DNA of 64,000 nt from Toxonevra muliebris. Its lineage: Eukaryota; Arthropoda; Insecta; Diptera; Pallopteridae. Positions within the stretch are counted from its first letter, which is position 1. Each line of letters opens with the position of its first letter. The position numbers and the translations under genes were made by a program. Of the stretch, positions 1 through 11,856 are shown one piece after another. The DNA lies in assembly GCA_963691655.1 (NCBI GenBank), contig OY829329.1:20784708-20848707 (forward strand), read 5' to 3'. The notes beneath the pieces are model-generated. The model was not told where the DNA came from, ran no database searches, and saw only the letters and a program-made list of their open reading frames with translations.

Positions 1-299
1 TGTGTGTGTGTTAGTGTATATGTAAATTTCTGTTTTTTTAATTGTCCATTTTTATTGCAAATAATTGCGGGTGTATATGAATTAATTACCTACCATTTCA
101 AATATTATTATGTATTTTATTTAAATATTTTATAAACACTAAAATTAAGTGCATTTTTAACATATTTAACATTTAAGTTTCACAAAAACATTTACGCCCA
201 GAGAATTTCTGTTTTTTTCTTAATGTATTGTTTTTAATTTTTGGTTTTTTAATTTTATTTAATTACGAATATGATTATCATCAGAGAAATTAAATATTT
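1..299. other. AT-rich non-coding DNA
   Basis: This stretch opens with a short TG run and is otherwise A/T-rich with many stops in all frames. I see no gene, terminal repeat or RNA. Confidence 0.6.
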
Positions 300-335
300 T
301 CCGTGAATAAAGGAGCGCAAAGCTGCTTTAGCTTG

Positions 336-440
336 AATGCAGATTCGTCGACTGAGTACCGCATTCTCTTTTTGTTTATTTTATATGTAATTTTTCGCTC
401 TCTCAAATTGAGAGAGTGAGTGCCGTCGACGAAGAATTAT
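336..440. repeat. Imperfect hairpin block with CTCTCAA/TTGAGAG core
   Basis: The segment ATTCGTCGAC near 344 recurs inverted as GTCGACGAAGAAT near 425. Between them lies a near-perfect short palindrome, nine-base arms CTCTCTCAA and TTGAGAGAG, at about 400-418. Similar CTCTCAA-TTGAGAG palindromes and TTCTTCGACCGAGTA-like flanks occur at 30.46-30.54, 31.88-31.91 and 32.1-32.4 kb, so this looks like a fragment of a dispersed repeat. It lies directly 5' of the first LINE relic. Function unknown. Confidence 0.45.
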
Positions 441-474
441 GTAGTACGATCAAGAGTGTCGCGAAGCTACTGAA

Positions 475-860
475 GTGGAAAACGAAGTAAATAGAGCCAC
501 CCTGCAGTCAGTTGCTAAAGAGCGATATAGACAGCTGAGGAGGGAGAAAAAACGTCCTTTCAGGCGCAAGAAACGTGAGTCAAAAGGACGTGAGTTCGAT
601 GATATTGAGATGTTTGGGGACAGGAATGAGGTTCGAAAATTCCTCGAAAAAATAAGACGACCGACTAACTGTTTGGAGACTGGCGCCTCTTCCCGCAAGT
701 ACGAAGACAGAAATCTGGTGACAGATGTCCAGGGAATTGTGAGGTTATGGAGGGATTACTTGTCACAGCTGCTTAATGATGATAATGGCACTGGGGAAGA
801 TGTTCCGGAGACTCCAATCTTAGACGGCGGGATTGAACATCCCACTGGTAATGACGTGAC
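475..860 (+). pseudogene. Non-LTR retrotransposon (LINE A) relic, part 1: linker and start of reverse transcriptase
   Basis: An open stretch encodes a basic region (RRKKR-rich), then FDDIEMFGDRNEVRKF and NLVTDVQGIVRLWRDYLSQL. This resembles the part of insect LINE polyproteins between the endonuclease and the reverse transcriptase, where the ENLVTD..VLRLWR..F..LLN pattern is typical. There is no endonuclease upstream, so the 5' end is lost. The reading frame seems to pass without a stop into a different element near 860, giving a chimeric 169-codon ORF that is not a real protein. The matching continuation of LINE A starts again near 2529. The family assignment rests on recalled motif similarity, not on a search. 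Confidence 0.7.
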
Positions 861-2530
861 GACGAGGCAAATTACCAGGATCCTCCGAGGACAAACGAAG
901 GAGCACTCACGATTTAACCACCAAATAACACCAGCCGACGTGGCAGCCGCTTTGCCTTCCAAAAAATTTGGTCCAGATAGATGATCATCAAATCCATGAT
1001 CGTGGTCAAACACCTAGATGGGCCAGCAATCGAATACTTGACATCAGTGCTTAACCTATCGCTGAGAGATTCAATAATACCCGACGTCTGGAAGATGCGG
1101 GATCTCCATATGGTCAATATGGAGATCAGGGTAAGTCTTACCGACCGTTAACTTTGCTCTCTCCAGTAGTCAAGACGCTCGTAGTACTACTCCTGCCAAC
1201 TCTCACCGAACACCTCAAACAAACTGGCACAACATCAGCATGGCTTGCGGAAAGGCCACAGCACCACCACGGCTCTGAACCTGATACAATCGCAAATCAG
1301 TCACGGCATGAACAGGCGAAAACCATGCAACAAAACAGGTTCTGATGATGCTTGAACTTTCGAAGGCCTTCAATACGGTGAATCACGCGACGCTACTACA
1401 GGATGTACATAATTTCACACTCCCACAAGTGAATAAAAGATGGTTGGCGAACTACCTGAGTGAACGGCAATCACATGTAGAATTCTTAGGCGCCAAATCA
1501 AAGCACGGGCGCGTAAAACAAGCCGTGCCAAAAGTTAGTGTCCTTTCCTAGATCCTCTTCAACCACTATAGCGCGAAACTGCCTACACCGTCAAAAAACG
1601 TTAAACTGGTCACTTATGGGGACGACTGTTCCATACTCGCTACTGGCAACAATATCTCTATGCTATGCAACAACATCAACAGCCGAGACTTGCAACTTTC
1701 ACCGGAGAGGTCTTCCGCCACACGTTTCACCTCCTGGATGAAGGAAGTGAGGACGATGCTGGACATATATGGCAAAAGGTAACCAGATCCTAACGAGATT
1801 ACTTTCGATAATCTCCTCACTTTTGCGGAGCACGCGATGAACCTGTGAAACCGACTAAGGTAAAGCAACAACGTCCTGAAAGCGTTGGTCGAAAGCACTT
1901 GGATCAAGGAAAACGAGACCGTTATGACAACATACAAGGCGATAGAAAGATCTGTTGCTAATTACGCTGCTCCGGTATGGCCTCATACAATCAGCAACAC
2001 ACAATAGGGAGGACTACAAATTTGCCAGAATGCTGCACTGCATATAGCTACAAGCTGTCATCTTATGGCGGACGAGGGTCACATTCACGAAGAGTCAAAA
2101 ATGATAAAGGTTAGGGAACATAATAAGCTCCTCAGTAAGCATTTACTCCTGGTCTGCCACACTGTCGTCCTGAACGGTAGGCCGCCACCAGTGGCTCTGA
2201 TGATGAACGAGGTTTGCTTAGATCAACGTTATCACACATTAGCACATCTTAGATCTGGATGGAGCAGATCTCTAAACTGCTATATGGCCAGGATTGACGA
2301 AGAGATTGCTAATGAGAGCCCAGATTGCGGCCATTCCCTGCATAACGCGGAGCACTTTTTTTCTTGCCTCCTAAGACCCACTAACCTGAATTCTCTATCA
2401 CTGTGGACTACTGCTACGGATAACGCCCCGTTCTTGGGTCTCGACCTGATAGAACCGGACGAATACTAAAAATTTCCATTTGCGAGTGACTCATACTGTA
2501 ACAACAGTGGCTACAACAAAAACAACAACT
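861..2530 (+). mobile_element. Non-LTR retrotransposon (LINE B, Jockey-like) relic inserted into LINE A
   Basis: Frameshifted pieces read in order as a reverse transcriptase. ITPADVAAAL..KFGPDR comes near 930-980. LLSPVVKTL..LLPTLTEHLK is at 1154-1220. ELSKAFNTVNHATLLQDV (RT motif A) is at 1351-1400, followed by NKRWLANYLSERQSHVEF. The catalytic box is TYGDDCSILA near 1612-1640, a YGDD form. The thumb region LKALVESTW..TYKAIERSVANYAAPVW follows, and then a C-terminal knuckle-like PDCGHSLHNAEHFFSC and LWTTATDNAPFLGL ending at the stop near 2467. The 3' end has an ACA/CAA-rich tail at about 2508-2528, typical of fly Jockey-type LINEs. Multiple stops and frameshifts show it is dead. The exact 5' junction with LINE A is uncertain by about 30 bases. 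Confidence 0.8.
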
Positions 2531-3170
2531 GCCGCCCGACTGTGACGAGGTCTTAATAGCCATCACTTAGCTGCAAAAACAATAAGACTGCGAGTGCAGA
2601 TGGTCTGCCTGTTGAGTTATTTAAGACCGGAGGCAAAGATCTCACAAAGCGCATGCACGAGCTACTATGCATAATATGATTGGATAAAAGGATCCCTAGT
2701 GATTGGAGCCTCAGCCCTATCCACAAGAAAGGTGATTTGTAATACGATCTGCCAACTACCGTGAGATAAGTCTTCTTAGCATCGCTTATAAGGTTCTATC
2801 AAGCATACCATGTGAAAGACTGAAGCTCATCGTCTACAAGCTGGTTGAATCTTATCAGCGTGGCTGCTTTAGGCCCACTAAATCTACCAGATATTTACAC
2901 TTCGCCAATTCCTGCAAAAGACTCGAGAAAAACAAATCGACGCACACCATTTATCGGCTTCGAAGGCTAGGCCAAGTTGAGCGATTAGAAGAAAACGCTC
3001 CGGTTATTAAGGTGTTCTATTCGAAAAACAGTGATGGAACGCACAGAAGATGACGACCGAATCTCCTTTGGAAAGATCTGACTACACTTGGCCTTACCAA
3101 CTGGCGTCAGCGCAGAGGCGACTGGTGAAGCTTCATTAAGCCATACATCTGGTACCACTGATACGAACGC
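2529..3170 (+). pseudogene. LINE A relic, part 2: reverse transcriptase core and C-terminus, internally deleted
   Basis: LINE A resumes with LPPDCDEV..I, then NNKTASADGLPVELFK, MHELLC, IPSDWSLSPIHKKGD and, in shifted frames, YKVLSSI.CERLK, YQRGCFRPTKST and FLQKTREKQIDAHH. Those are the N-terminal blocks of a reverse transcriptase. At about 2950 it jumps to LRRLG.VERLEENAPVIKVF and a W..LTTLGLTNWRQRRGDW-like end, which in related insect LINEs lies hundreds of residues further on, so motifs A to D are deleted. Stops and frameshifts are frequent. Together with 475-860 this brackets LINE B. Confidence 0.7.
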
Positions 3171-3175
3171 GCGTT

Positions 3176-4330
3176 TGAAAGGTGACATTTTTGGCGAAGA
3201 TAGTTTTGTAGTTAATCATTTGTGTAAAAATGAGTGAAATTTTTTAAGAAATACGCTACGTGATGCCTTTTAACTATAAAAAAGGTAAAACGCTGCCAAA
3301 GCATTCCGAAAAATTTGTGCTGCTTAAGGTGAGGATTCTTCTGAGAACGCACCGTCCAACTTTGGTTTGGAAAGATGCACCTCGCTCTGGCCGGCCAGTC
3401 ATTGAAAAAGCTGATGTAATTTAGCAACTGGTAGAGCCCGACCGGCACACAAGCTGTCAGGAGATAGCAGAGGTACTAAACATCAACCGCATGACAGTTT
3501 GGAATCATTTAAAAAAGGCTGGCGACTCAAAGAACCTCGATGTTTGGGTACCACATAAATTAACACAATGAAATTTGATTTGATTGACCGAAATTACCAT
3601 CAGTAAAACGCTGCTGAAACGTAACAAAATCGAACCATTTTTGTAACAAATCATTACGAGCGATGAAAAATGGATTAAATACGAGAATATTAAACGAAAA
3701 AAATCATGGTCAAAGGCCGGTGACCCTCCACAAACGACTTCAAAGCCTGGATTGACGGCAAACAAGATTGTGTTGAGTGTTTAGTATGATTGGAAGGGAA
3801 TTGTCTATTGTGAGCTGCTATAACCTGGCCAAACAATCAATTCTGATCTTTGCCGCTCACAAGTCGACCGTTTGAACGAAGCAATAAAGAAAGAGCGACC
3901 AGAATAGGGCAACAGAAAAGGTGTTGTGTTCCACCACGATAATGCCAGGCCACACACATCTTTGATGACCCGCCAAAAATTGACTGCACTTGGTTGGGAA
4001 GTTTTGATGCACTCAGCCGTATAGCCCGGACATTGCACCGTCTGATTACCATTTGTTTCGGTCTCTGCAAAACTCTCTTGATGGGAAAAAATTGGCCGAC
4101 AGAAGAGCTGCCGAAAATCACTTGACAAAGTTTTACGCTGATAAACCACAGAAGTTTTCCACCGATGGAATTATGAAGCTACCGGAAAAATGGCAAAATA
4201 TCATAGTTAATAATGGCCAATATGTAGTTGATTAAAATTGATTTTTAATAAATTTTAATAAGTGGACAAAAAAACCAGAAAATACTTTTTATATGACCCA
4301 ATATAAACCAACAAATATTTCATGAACCGC
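3176..4330 (+). pseudogene. Mariner transposase relic (DD34D family)
   Basis: The damaged coding region runs from about 3230 to the stop near 4235. Recognisable blocks in order: a DNA-binding half with VWVPHKLTQ (about 3542-3570), ITSDEKWIKYENIKRKKSW holding the first catalytic Asp (about 3650-3710), VWYDWKGIVYCELL.PGQTINSD, LNEAIKKERPE, FHHDNARPHTSLMTRQKL holding the second Asp (near 3938), GWEVLMH, and a C-terminal LQNSLDGKKLADRRAAENH..MKLPEKWQ.IIVNNGQYVVD. The S-P-D-L-A-P-S-D segment with the third Asp is broken by stops. A full mariner protein is about 345 residues, and this relic has nearly that span with many stops and frameshifts. Terminal inverted repeats were not resolved. It abuts the LINE A relic. 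Confidence 0.85.
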
Positions 4331-6408
4331 CGGCTGATTTTTACCTGTTGTACAGTTTAATTGAAGACATCGGGTGAGATATTCGCGCCGCTCTTCGTAA
4401 ATTTATAAATATCTACTATTTTCAAGTGTGTGTATGAGACAGAGAGAGAGAGAGAGAGAATCTATAATTACTCTTCTCTGCTGCTCACTTCTCTCAATCA
4501 AACTTAAAGAGCAAACGTCTTTTATCTCTGAAAATGCTCTATTTTTGTGTATGTGTGTGAGAGAATTTTTGACAGATAAACAACGCTGACGCTGATGCAA
4601 TTTAGATGTGAACTGCAATTTTTGGAATGAAGTTTTGTTCAAATGAAGTTTCGTTTCTCATCATGCAAACAATTCAATGAATTTTTCAATCTCTTATCTG
4701 CATTTTACCTACTACATTACACAAATTTGATTATCATTAATGAGTAGAAAAAAAAAAAGAAACGTGAGTCTGTAAACATCAATTGGTTTAATGAAAAGCA
4801 TATGGATTTTGGACGGCCAATACTTGCTTTGGTTAATGCATGCTGAGAATTTTTAGCTGAGAAATCAAAAGTGAAAAAAGAAAAAAAAAAAAAACAGGAA
4901 AAGGAAAAGCTATGCACATACCGAGACTTTTAAGCTATCAAATCACACAACAAAAGCCATAAGGAAAATGTGAAATTACATATGTGATGTGCCCGTGTCT
5001 ATAAATCAGCGATGGGCACATTTTCAATTCCCATAACGCGCGTGTATAGGCAACAAAATGATGCTTGCACGATGTCATCGACACACGTAAACTATAAGCT
5101 TCTTCGTGTGGGTTTCGATCGTAGACGTTCGGTTGTTGCTTTGTTTTCATTTCGGCGAAGCAAGTCAAATCAGTTGTCGTTCAGCATTTGTCGAAGGAAG
5201 ATTTCGCTGCGCTATTTTTTTCGAATATAAAGAACGTCAAGTTGAACTTCGTTGTTCTCTGCTTCACACACAAGCTTAATATGTGAGAATATATGTGTGT
5301 GTGTGTGTGTGTGTGCCCATCACTGCTATAAATACATACATATGTAATTTCAAATTGTACTGGGATAAAATCAGGCAACTAGCAACATTTGTTCTCAACA
5401 GACATACAGTCAGGAAAATAGTAAGGCAAATAAATAGTTAGGCAGGCAGTCAGTCAGGCAAGTAAACACTCAGGGAAATTCGTTAGGCAGCCAGTCAAAC
5501 AGGCAATTCAAGTAAGGGTGTGGTCGTTTGTTCGGTCTTGATGATGATTACTTACTCTATAGTGGTGCCATATGAATGACATTTGTATGAAAAATATTCG
5601 GGTGTTCTTTTGTGTGTTTGCTTCTTATGTGTATGTATTTGTGTGTGTGTGTGGCTTTTATGATTTTTAATTATAGCAGCATAAATTATCGAATGCATTC
5701 GTCATCGTTTTTTTTTTCCCTTTTTTGTTGTTGGTTAAGTGCATTACAAATGCACATTCGATATGATAAAAGAAATAATGTGCTTGCTGCTAGTGGTATA
5801 TGTTGTCTGTATATATGTATTTGGAGCGTCGTTTCTTCGTCCATTGGCTCTGTGATTTTTCTCAGAACTTAAACTTAAGATAAATGCATTTCATTTTTGG
5901 TTTCAGTGACTCAATTTTTGTGTGTTTATCTTGCTGTAAAAAAAATAAAAAAAAGAAGTTTTCTATCATAATAATTCAGAATTTTGTTGAATGGCCTGGC
6001 CAGACCCAGCTCAGCTGATTGGTCTGCTCTACCAACGATAACAAATGCATCGGCTGCAATCTGCATTTAATATGAAAAAAATTCATAAATATTTTTAACA
6101 AACACACAATCATTCATTTGCATTCAAATCGTTTTCAGATTTGTGTTTGAGTTTTTCCTTGTTCTCCGTCTTCGTTTTGCGCCGTTGTTGTCATATAATT
6201 GCTTTCGGCTTTCGCTGGCATCGCCGTTGCCGTCCTTGCCTTCGCTTTTTCTCTTTCTTGCCTGTCTGCTGGCGGCTATTGTCAGCAGCAGATAAGCTTC
6301 GGAGTTTTGAGTATTGATTTTAAATTTTATTTATTTTTTCTCTAGTTTTTTTTCTTATTTTTGTTTATCATTTTCTTTTCTTATTGTTTCTGCCTGTTTT
6401 GTCCAATA
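4331..6408. other. Intergenic or intronic DNA with simple repeats
   Basis: No gene seen. Contents: an AG run at 4437-4459, a TG run at 5294-5315, and a degenerate short repeat of the form CAGGCAA/AGTCAGGCAA at about 5405-5515. The remainder is A/T-rich with many stops. Confidence 0.55.
5294..5315. repeat. TG dinucleotide microsatellite
   Basis: Uninterrupted TG repeats of about 11 units. Confidence 0.9.
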
Positions 6409-7509
6409 ACACTGTACAACACAAACAAAATTTCTGACTTCTCATATCGTTTCCGATTTTTTGTGCTTTCTACACGTTTCATGAGTTTTTACAAAGTTTT
6501 TAACAAAAACAAATTTTTCCAAAAAATTTTTTTTTCCACCTAAATTTTTCAAAAAATTCATATGTAGAATAAATTTTTTTCTTTCTTTTTTTTGTGTTTT
6601 CTACATGTTTTAGTGTATTTACAACATTTTCAACAAAAACAAATTTATAAAAAAAAAAAAAAATTTTCAAAAAATCAACGTAAAAAATTCTTTTTTTCCA
6701 ATTTTTTGTTTTATATTTTTTTATAACGTTTTCAACAAAAAAAAATAATTGAAAAATAAATTTTTTTTCGACCTTTTTTCAAAAAATTGTTTTGAAATTT
6801 TTTTGAAATTTTTTTGAAAACGTTGTAAAAACTCATAAAACGCTTAGAAAAAAGGAAAAATAAAATTTGTATGGATTTTTTGAAAAATTTAGTTCGAAAA
6901 AAATATTAAAAATTTTTTTTTGTTTTTGTTGAAAACGTCGACTTAAAAAACATAAAGAAAACATAAAAAAGGGGAAACAAATTTTATGAGCTTTTTCATA
7001 AATTTAGGTCGAATAAAACTTTTTTTAAAGCTTTTTGTTGAAAACGTTGCAAAAACTCAAAAAAAAAAAAAAAATAAAGAAAACATAAAAAAGCAAAAAA
7101 AAAAATTTTTACGAATTTTTTGAAAAATGTTGGTAGAAAAAGAATTTTTTTTTTGTTGCAAACGTTGTAAAAACTCATAAAACGTGTAGAAAACACAAAA
7201 AATTGAATGAATTTTTTTAAAAATTTAGGTCGAAAAAAAAATTTTTTCTTTCAAAAATTTGTTTTTGTTGAGGGCATTGCAAAAACTCATGAAATGTATA
7301 AAAAACCCAAAAATTTAAAAAAAAAAATTTTTTCCACGAGGGGTCCCTTACCATTTTTTAAAAAATTATAAAATCATCGATATCACAAAAATTCGATCTG
7401 ACCCGAAAAAAAATGTTTGTAGATTCGTGATCAGCATCGAAAACAACACCAAAAAAAAAACATATGAGAACTCAGACATTTTTTTTAAGACCATTTTGTT
7501 GTACAGTGT
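6409..7509. mobile_element. Long A/T-rich inverted-repeat element (foldback or MITE-like)
   Basis: The left edge reads ACACTGTACAAC and the right edge GTTGTACAGTGT, exact 12-base inverted ends. Inside, motifs recur inverted: CTTCTCATATCG (left) against CATATGAGAACTCAG (right), and TTTCTACACGTTTCATGAGTTTTTAC at the left against its near complement at about 7170-7192 on the right. The pattern TTTTCAACAAAAACAAATTT recurs many times in the left half and its complement in the right half. The whole 1.1 kb could fold back on itself. It has no coding capacity; the reading frames here are A/T artefacts. The target duplication is ambiguous, and the superfamily is not assigned. Confidence 0.65.
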
Positions 7510-8090
7510 AATTTACTTTGTTTACACGCACACACAAAACATTGAAATTATTTGAACTGCTTGCTTGCTCGGTCTATAATTTATTGATAGGTTTTTCACT
7601 TCACCTCTCTTTGAAAACAATGTGCGCGGCTTGTTTCTGTTTTTGTTTGTTTTATGTGTTAGAAATTAATATTTTTTCATTATTATCATAATATTATTAT
7701 CATAATGGGTAAGAAAACATTATTGTCATTGTCATTTGAAACCGTGTGAAAATTTATTGGTTTTCTAGCTATTTAAGTTTTTCTTTCCTTTTTTGAAGTG
7801 AACTAAGTTAAAAATAGACACGTGTAATTTGAAAATCAATTCGAATTTGTGCGTAACGAAATAAAATGGGGAAAATGCATTCAATCAAGCATTGAACTGA
7901 ACAGTGCTGGGAATTAATGAGGCATGGCAGAAATATAATGAAAGAAAAAGTTGATGTACAATGATCGATCAAACAAAATCAGAATCAGAAGTTTTAGTTA
8001 ACCCTTTAACAGTGTTCGTGCCAAAAATGTTATGAACAAACATTTTTGTGAAGAAACTTGAAATTATCATATTTTAAGTTTTTGGGGTCG
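7510..8090. other. A/T-rich non-coding DNA
   Basis: I see nothing gene-like here, only A/T-rich sequence leading into the satellite that follows. Confidence 0.5.
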
Positions 8091-9330
8091 CAAGTTAAAA
8101 TTAAAAAATTCAAAATGGCGACCAAATAAAAATTCAAAAGTTAACGAATTTGGTTGAAAATGTTTGCTCGGGGGTTTTTGTCGTTGCTGAATTCGAACCT
8201 TTGGTCAAAATTTAAAAATTCAAAATGTCGGCCTCAAAATGGCGACCAAATAAAAATTCAAAAGTTAACGAATTTGGTTGAAAATGTTTACTCGGAAGTT
8301 TTTGGGGTCGCTGAATCCGAATCTTTGGTCAAAATTTGAAAATTTAAAATGGCGGTGTCAAAATGGCGACCAAAAAAAACTCAAAAGTTAACAAATTTGG
8401 TTGAAAATATTTACTCGGGGGTTTTGGGGTCGCTGAATCCAAGTCTTCGGTCAAAATTTAACAATTCAAAATGGTGGCGTCAAAATGGCGACCAAAAAAA
8501 ACCCGAAAATTATTGCTCCTCGGAAGTATTTGGGGTCGCTGAATCCGAATCGTTCATCAAAATTTAAAAATTCAAAATAGCGGCTTCAAAATGGCGACCA
8601 ACAAAATTCAAATGTTAACGAATTTTATTGAAAACTTTTACATTGGAGGTTTTTGGGGTCGCTGAGCCCGAATCTTTGGTCAAAATTTAAAAATTTAAAA
8701 TGACGGCTTTAAATTGGCGAATAAAAAATTACAAACGTAAACGAATTTGGTTGAAAATCTTTACTCCAAAATTTTTGAAGTCGCTGAATTCAAATCTTTG
8801 CTTAAAGTTAAAAAATTCAAAATGGCGACCATAAAAATTGAAAAGTTAACGAATTTTGTTGAAAATGTTAACTCGGTGGTTTTTTGGGTTACTGAATATG
8901 AATCTTTGGTTAAAATTAAAAAATTCAAAATGGCGGCGTCAAAATAGCGATCAGAAAAATTTAAAAGTTAACGAATTTGGTTGAAAATGTTTACATCGGG
9001 AGTTCTTAGGGTCGCTAAGTCCGAATCATTTGTCAAAATTTAAAAATTCAAAATGGCGGCTTCAAAATGGTGACCAACAAAATTCAAAAGTTAAAGATTT
9101 TCATTGGAAATTTTTACATAGGGGGTTTTTGGGGTCGCTGAATCCGAATATTTGGTCGAATTTTAAAAATTCAAAATGACGGCTTCAAAATGGCGACCAG
9201 AAAAGTTTAAAAGTTAACGAATCTGGTTAGATATTTTCACTACTTGGGTGTTTTTGGGGTCACTGAACCCGAAACTTTTGTCAGAATTTAAAAATTCAAA
9301 ATGACGGCTGTAAAACTGCAACCAAAACAC
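8075..9330. repeat. Tandem satellite of about 122-125 bp, roughly 11 degenerate copies
   Basis: The blocks TTTGGGGTCGCTGAATCCGA, AAAATGGCGACCAAA and TTAACGAATTTGGTTGAAAA recur in the same order. TTTGGGGTCG-like anchors fall at 8081, 8301, 8423, 8529, 8652, about 8774, 9128 and 9253, so spacing is mostly 122-125 bp with some shortened copies (106 bp). The small reading frames in this block are by-products of the repeat. It is not a known gene. Confidence 0.9.
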
Positions 9331-10189
9331 TGAACACAGCTCTAAATAAAATCCAGAGTCACGAACGGGGATGTGGCGAATGTCTTTTGCAGTACGTTTT
9401 CTTCAGTTTTTATTTTGACGGATTTTGCTAATTTTGTTCAAATTGACGGGTATGATAGCTAAAAAATTACACCACCTATTGAATTGAATCAAAGGTTTTT
9501 CTTAAGTATTAAATTCCCGTCTAGGTTAAAGGGTGATCAAAAATTCTATTTCAATAATTGTTATTCCACCTTAGTGTCTTTTTAAAATTTTTTTTTTTAA
9601 GAATTTTTTTTTGTTTTAAGAAAAATTGTTTTTAAAGAACTTTTTTTTTAAAGAATTTTTTTTAAGGAATTTTTTATTTTTTTTTTTGATTTTTTTTTTT
9701 GATTTTTTTTTTTTTTAGTTCAACCAGAAGAAAAATATATTGTATAATAATTAAACTTTTTTTTTTTGTTTTTTTTTTTTATTGTTTCACTCAAGAATTA
9801 CAAGTAAGATCTTTCCCGCCGAAGACTGCAGCGGCAATATGCTCATGAAGTAGACTAATAAATTTACTGTAATTTCCTATTTCAATGTCAAAAACATTTT
9901 TTTATATACTTTAAATATCAATGGGTTCATTTCTTTTTTTCCCTTCAAAAAAAATCACGAAGAAACGTTTTTTTATTAAGCTCCTAACTTAGCCTACCCC
10001 CTTAAGAAAGGCGAAATTCTCTTGTAAAAATCTTTGTCTAATTCAAAGAGTATGACTTGCACAAAAAAAAGAAGACATTTCTCATTTATTTCTTCCCCAA
10101 ATCTTCCGCATTGTTATTGAACCAAAAGAGAGTAAACTTAAAACAACAAACATAAAAGCTTCATATAATTACTAATCGTGTGCGCTCTC
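9331..10189. other. Non-coding DNA with long T runs
   Basis: Dominated by T-rich runs between about 9587 and 9790. No coding region or structured repeat seen. Confidence 0.5.
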
Positions 10190-10580
10190 GTTGTCACTCT
10201 CTCTCTCTCTTTCTCTCTTTTAAGATTACACAATAGTTTTTCATCTCTTATTCGATTTTTTTTTTTATTTGTCGTAGCGAGAGTGGGTGTAACAGAAAAG
10301 AGTATAAGAATGAAAACAACAGCATTTGTTGTTTGCTCTGTTGGTTTTTTTGAGAGCTGAAAGAACTGACTAACTGTAAAGTAACTACTCTCTCTTTTGA
10401 AATGTCACAGTAGCTCCGCTCTCTTCATCTCCTTTTTGATTTTATTTCTTAATTACAGAAGCGAGAGTGGGTGTAACAGAACAGAGAATAACAGTTAAAA
10501 TAAGTGAGTGTAATTTGTTGTTTGCTCTGTTGTTGTGAGAGATGAGAGAACTGATTAACTGCAAAGTAACTACTGAAAGA
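10190..10580. repeat. Direct tandem duplication of about 190 bp
   Basis: A block containing GCGAGAGTGGGTGTAACAGA, then TTGTTGTTTGCTCTGTTG, then GAGAACTGATTAACTG and AAAGTAACTACT occurs twice in succession, around 10277-10390 and 10461-10575. The copies differ by scattered substitutions and small indels. The first starts with a CT microsatellite. No gene function apparent. Confidence 0.8.
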
Positions 10581-11856
10581 TTTCAAGCCTGTGTGCTTGC
10601 CCGATTGTTGAGTATCAAAACGTGTTAATCTTCAATCATTAAAGTTTTGAGACTTTCGTTTTTTATTTTTGAAATTAATTCATTTATTCAAGTTGATTTT
10701 TTTTCTTTTTATTTAAGTCTACGAGATAAAACTTTTGATAACGACTTAAAAAGTTTGATAAACTTCTAAAACAACCACAAATGATGGTATATAAATGTTT
10801 GTGAAGTGGTCGTGTCAATCTTTAGAAATGAAATAAGAAAAAAAGAAGAATTAATAATATGAAAATGTGTTAGGCGCATATTTATAAATATTTGTAAAAG
10901 AAGGGTGGATAACCCACGCTCATCGCTGTCTGTCTACAATTGAGGGTTAATAAAATCCTATACCTACCAAAGAAAAAAGGAAAATATTAAATTTTTTGAA
11001 GGGTGGAAAACTGAATTGAAATGATGAATAAAATATATACATTTTTGTTATATCTACAAAACAAACAAAAAAAGTAGAAAAATTGCATGATTTTATCTCT
11101 TCCGAGAAAAACAAAGTATTTGAATTGAAAATGCTAACAAGTTATACAAAATTCAAAGAAATGATGTCTAACGATTTTGACACCCACCAGAGTTGCATTG
11201 AAGCAGTGATGCATAATTTTTTTGATTTTTTTTTTTTTTTTGTTGATTTTGGTTTGAATGTGTCATAACTGTGCTGCGAACAAGAAATTTCGATGTTTTG
11301 CGATTTTGCGGGAAAACTACTACATAACAGCAAATACCATTCAATTCATGTTCAATCTAAAATTATGTGTGTGTATTGAAGCCACAACGATGTAAGAGAG
11401 ACTACCAAACTATGTGAAATGGCGGCGTCGTCGTCGACGGCGGTCGATTGGTGTAAAAAGTCATTGGAAATTGTGTCAACTTCTCTGTGAACAAAAGAAT
11501 TCTATGCATGTATGGCAGTGAAATGCGTGCATAAAACTCCCTTGACGATAGACACGATGATGATGCTGGTGATGGTGACGTTGGTTTCTTTAGATATGCG
11601 TTTCGATGCTTACTTTGGATCAGTGTGGTCGCGTGTCAAATTTTGACAGAGCAGTGATGGCGTTGAGGTTTCAACAAATATTCTATTCAGGGGTGAACGG
11701 AAAACAAAATTTCAAGGTGGAAGAGGATTTGTTGGAATAGTAAAATAAATATGTTTTCTTTTTGCTATTTTGTAAAAATCGACTAGATTTACTATTACAT
11801 CTGATTACATTGATCTTGTGTGTTTAAAAAGCACCGCTTTTCATCTCTCCACAGTT
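10581..11856. other. Non-coding DNA
   Basis: A/T-rich with no recognised gene. A GGCGGCGTCGTCGTCGACGG segment at about 11420-11440 is a local GC-rich patch with no visible reading frame. Confidence 0.5.

Noticed and set aside
475..984. 169-codon ORF as one intact protein
   Set aside because: Its first part belongs to LINE A and its last 40 residues to LINE B; it reads through a transposon junction.
4437..4459. GAGA-factor promoter site
   Set aside because: AG runs are scattered over the whole window with no transcription start evidence beside them; they are treated as microsatellites.
8009..9345. hAT carrier element bracketing the 123-bp satellite
   Set aside because: CAGTG at the left and CACTG at the right are present, but flanks CCCTTTAA and AACACAGC do not match and the inner terminal bases agree poorly.
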